Assembly: GCF_000577245.1 (NCBI RefSeq)
Contig: NZ_CBYO010000022.1
Span: forward strand, 496,001 to 560,000
Length of the DNA: 64,000 nt
Direction of reading: 5' to 3'
Source of the DNA: Paucisalibacillus algeriensis
Lineage (GTDB): Bacteria; Bacillota; Bacilli; Bacillales; Amphibacillaceae
Made by a program: the position numbers and the translations under genes
Part shown: one piece after another, positions 63,354 to 64,000 of the stretch
How positions within the stretch are numbered: position 1 is the first letter of the stretch
Layout: the number at the start of each line of letters is the position of its first letter
The notes under the pieces: model-generated
Seen by the model: the letters and a program-made list of their open reading frames with translations, nothing else
Databases searched by the model: none
What the model was told of the DNA's origin: nothing

Positions 63354-64000
63354 TTACAGTATTGATTTGTATATCTCCCCAATTAACCCTTCCATCTGAT
63401 GCACACCTAATTCTGCGTTTGTCATAATTACGGCGCCTTTACCTAGAAAAGGCTTGGCTACCATCATACATTGGAACCCTACTCCCCAACCTAGAGATGA
63501 CACTTCTAATTTTTCATCTGAACGGTCTAGAAAAATTCCTAGTCCAGCCCAATCTTTTCCTCCCTGTGGGGTAATCATTTCCTTAGCTATGGTTGTTGAC
63601 AAGCCTAACTTGCTTTTTCCATTGACCGCATGTAATAATTCAAGAACTAATTTGGCTAGATCGGAGGAATTTGTCCATAGACCTGAAGCTGCTGGAAAGG
63701 GGTAGATTGGATATTTTCCATTTACGATTTCACCATTCTTGTTATGACCACATGAAAAATTACTATTTCCGATTTCTAATATATTCATTATGTATGTACT
63801 ATTTTCCATTTCTAGTGGTTGAAAAATCTGTTCCCTCATTACCTTTTCAAAGGATGTTCCGGTTACGTTTTCTATTAGCTGTTGAATAATACAGAATCCG
63901 GCATCTGAATAATGAAATTCACTTCCTGGTTCATGTGTTACCTTTATAGGAGAAACGCAATAAGGGGTTTTCCCTTCTAGAATCTCTACCATTGGAGGAG
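63354..64000 (-). CDS. Serine beta-lactamase-like hydrolase (class C/EstB family), 5' part outside window
   Basis: C-terminal part of a beta-lactamase/D-Ala-D-Ala peptidase-like protein: EPGSEFHYSDAGF holds the YxN-equivalent (YSD), then PFPAASGLWTNSSDLAKL and GWGVGFQCMM. The frame continues beyond the window (PPMVEIL at its edge), so the SxxK part is not visible. Probably an esterase or peptidase with no proven lactamase activity. Confidence 0.88.
   Translation of the reverse strand, partial: PPMVEILEGKTPYCVSPIKVTHEPGSEFHYSDAGFCIIQQLIENVTGTSFEKVMREQIFQPLEMENSTYIMNILEIGNSNFSCGHNKNGEIVNGKYPIYPFPAASGLWTNSSDLAKLVLELLHAVNGKSKLGLSTTIAKEMITPQGGKDWAGLGIFLDRSDEKLEVSSLGWGVGFQCMMVAKPFLGKGAVIMTNAELGVHQMEGLIGEIYKSIL

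Overview
The window reads as a low-GC Firmicute, most likely a Bacillaceae member of the Oceanobacillus/Virgibacillus/Gracilibacillus kind (moderately salt- or alkali-adapted). The grounds are strong Shine-Dalgarno sites with many TTG/GTG starts, YczE-, LytST-, YjbH- and Ywq-like proteins of Bacillus type, and a complete Mrp Na+/H+ antiporter operon. The genus is inference. No rRNA, tRNA or CRISPR array was seen.

Region 1 (1-20955, all minus strand) is a nonribosomal peptide synthetase (NRPS) operon that runs off the left edge. In transcription order it encodes a stand-alone condensation (C) domain, an A-T-C-A-T protein, a C-A-T-C-A-T-C protein and a protein starting with a degenerate C domain followed by A-T-C-A. 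Directly upstream on the same strand is an RRNPP-type (NprR/PlcR-like) HTH-TPR regulator. Its last codons overlap a 45-residue exported-peptide gene with a strong ribosome site. A 44-bp perfect palindrome (terminator) separates this cassette from the NRPS promoter region. This is the most interesting system here: a pheromone/receptor pair placed to control an undescribed NRPS product, with at least one probable 2,4-diaminobutyrate-type adenylation domain.

Region 2 (21124-30800): a four-gene operon with 4-nt overlaps (DUF485 protein, acetate/monocarboxylate Na+ symporter, LytS-type kinase, LytTR regulator); a gamma-glutamylcyclotransferase-like gene broken by an in-frame TAA beside a DUF4097 gene; then small membrane proteins and a lysophospholipase-like hydrolase.

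Region 3 (30811-40477): an exopolysaccharide operon on the minus strand: sugar transferase, GT4 glycosyltransferase, NodB-like deacetylase, Wzy-like polymerase, Wzz-like kinase modulator, BY-kinase, FemAB/GNAT-like protein, flippase and GalE. GTTCTYT (SinR-type) sequences lie in its leader. The GalE C-terminus is encoded by a dispersed palindromic repeat.

Region 4 (40478-49179): aldo-keto reductase, an ABC exporter pair, an XRE regulator with two identical operators bracketing its promoter, a YczE-like protein, a quinone oxidoreductase, a second TAA-interrupted small gene, a short tyrosine recombinase and a KdpD-like Usp protein.

Region 5 (49375-64000): the mrpABCDEFG operon, an MscS channel, a zinc-ribbon protein plus HtrA-like protease, a strict 42-bp tandem repeat open as a 204-codon Pro/Ser-rich frame on the minus strand, an S41-like protease, a CueP-like lipoprotein, a TetR regulator divergent from a YjbH-like DsbA protein, and a partial beta-lactamase-family protein. 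Two families of dispersed intergenic repeats recur through regions 3-5.
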